A stretch of DNA of 13,877 nt, taken from JARBAU01 sp029237525 (GTDB lineage Archaea > Thermoproteota > Nitrososphaeria > Nitrososphaerales > Nitrososphaeraceae). The position numbers and the translations under genes are program-made. The notes beneath the pieces are model-generated. The model saw only the letters and a program-made list of their open reading frames with translations. It was not told where the DNA came from and searched no databases. Location: contig DATBKT010000041.1 in the NCBI GenBank assembly GCA_036555705.1, forward strand, positions 1 through 13,877. Direction: 5' to 3'. Shown here piece after piece: positions 13,211 to 13,877 of the stretch (within the stretch, counting starts at the first letter, position 1; every line of letters starts with the position of its first letter).

Positions 13211-13339
13211 CTAACCCATCGTTACCTTAACCCTATTTCCTATCATTGAGGCAGGAAGAATAACATGCGATGAAGTACCACATTTTCTTACAGAATACTC
13301 AAATGTCATCGAGTCTATTTTCCTATTCTGTTTTGACAT
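13211..13339 (-). CDS. SpoVT/DUF2080-like short protein, 42 aa
   Basis: It reads MSKQNRKIDSMTFEYSV, then RKCGTSSHVILPASMIGNRV, KVTMG. The V-KK-GNSSHV-LP-x2-W/I-GKRV-V core is that of the DUF2080 group of transposon-associated AbrB-like half-hairpin proteins, known in archaea; the usual KKCGNSSHVILPK is slightly changed. It is complete at 42 residues, normal for this family, with ATG and TAG in frame and no internal stop. DUF2080 genes often accompany IS elements, but no transposase is seen here. It may be a leftover regulator. Confidence 0.65.
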   Translation of the reverse strand: MSKQNRKIDSMTFEYSVRKCGTSSHVILPASMIGNRVKVTMG

Positions 13340-13431
13340 TATTATTTTACCCTACTTTACCTCATTAACCAATCCATCTTTTTTATTGTTATTAGTATTA
13401 TTTTAACACCTTCTCATAAATTCAATATCAT

Positions 13432-13602
13432 ATGAAGTCAGACAGTGACATAATATTGATGATCCGTACGGAAAGACAATATTTTTTAGTTTTGACAGAC
13501 ACTTTAGTGGATATTAGTTATAGCACCAATCTTTTATCAACAGGCATGATTGTAGTCATATCTGTATTGTATACTGATATGAATGTAAGTGTATCGTTAT
13601 GA
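13432..13602 (+). CDS. Possible small protein, 56 aa
   Basis: An ATG-started plus frame with MKSDSDIILMIRTERQYFL, VLTDTLVDISYSTNLLSTG, MIVVISVLYTDM. It is moderately hydrophobic with beta-type alternation and no motif. No ribosome site or TATA box was clear, and no other frame competes. It may be a chance ORF or the end of a longer lost gene; the rest of 13340-13652 shows nothing else. Confidence 0.25.
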   Translation: MKSDSDIILMIRTERQYFLVLTDTLVDISYSTNLLSTGMIVVISVLYTDMNVSVSL

Positions 13603-13652
13603 TTCCAAGAGATCTAAAAGTTTAATTGTGGTGTGGAGACTAACATGCCTCA

Positions 13653-13877
13653 CTATAGAATGGTTAGTTGTTTACCATTTGTTGATACTGTGTTTACACT
13701 TTGACGTTCTCTAGCGAGCTCTTCAGAGGACACATGAGCATTGATCATAGTTTTTAGTTTGTGAATCCCATATCCAGTCTTAGATGATATAACAATTGGA
13801 TTAGATATTGTCAGATCTTTAGCAATATTCTTAACTAGTTCTATCGAGTCTATAGCGCCATCGAATTTAGTTAACAC
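13653..13877 (-). CDS. C-terminal end of a P-loop GTPase (partial)
   Basis: The minus frame is open from the right edge (first codon GTG, so the true start lies outside) to a stop at 13653. It shows the last two GTPase motifs: LTKFDGAID, the G4 element (T/N-K-x-D, guanine specificity), and VISSKTGYGIHKLKTMI, the G5 element (S-A/S-K) in the usual strand-helix setting. It then has a tail of about 30 residues rich in Glu, Arg and Ser. Spacing fits HflX/Era-type translation-linked GTPases or the SRP/HypB kind; motif G4 with TKFD does not decide between them. It continues upstream beyond the window. Confidence 0.65.
   Translation of the reverse strand: MLTKFDGAIDSIELVKNIAKDLTISNPIVISSKTGYGIHKLKTMINAHVSSEELARERQSVNTVSTNGKQLTIL

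Noticed and set aside
1..13877. Alternative genetic code or stop-codon recoding
   Set aside because: Internal stops of all three types occur together with indels, and the intact genes end normally at the same codons.

Overview
The window looks like AT-rich archaeal DNA, most probably from a soil ammonia-oxidising thaumarchaeon (Nitrososphaerales, Nitrosocosmicus/Nitrososphaera type). This is inferred from a single-domain TRAM protein with a Gly/Arg/Tyr-rich N-terminus, TATA boxes about 22-27 nt upstream of start codons with almost no leader, and many small Cys-rich zinc proteins. No tRNA, rRNA or CRISPR array was recognised. All calls were made by reading and translating by eye; no database search was possible.

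Layout. 1-1140: the end of a gene, a DUF5655-like gene, and an F420/luciferase-type oxidoreductase cut off after about 85 residues at a perfect 18-bp palindrome, followed by a 62-bp tandem duplication. 1354-5750: small minus-strand genes and gene relics, mostly CxxC zinc proteins, including a broken second TRAM gene (4659-4928) and a broken second copy (4031-4158) of the small zinc protein at 5094-5231. 5751-6717: no confident gene, with one GC-rich patch. 6718-7386: the decayed C-terminal part of a D5/P4-type SF3 primase-helicase, so a virus or plasmid once integrated here. 7648-9157: an AbrB-like gene divergent from a GT4-type glycosyltransferase, the largest intact gene. 9274-10274: a GC-rich fragment and a decayed AAA+ ATPase end. 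10494-13339: the intact TRAM gene, several small minus-strand genes (two joined by an ATGA overlap), a multi-CxxC protein and a short SpoVT/DUF2080-like protein. The right edge holds the end of a minus-strand GTPase.

The main result is a pseudogene graveyard. At least twelve stretches translate well once one to four stops or single-base indels are allowed. The stops are TAA, TAG and TGA in mixture, so recoding of one codon does not explain them. Several indels fall in G or A runs, so read errors must be excluded for those. Many real or recently real genes here are under 60 codons. I did not find a convincing new multi-gene system; the most interesting candidates are the A7 slippery site at 11968-11974, the family of tiny zinc proteins, and the ATGA-coupled 29-residue membrane peptide.
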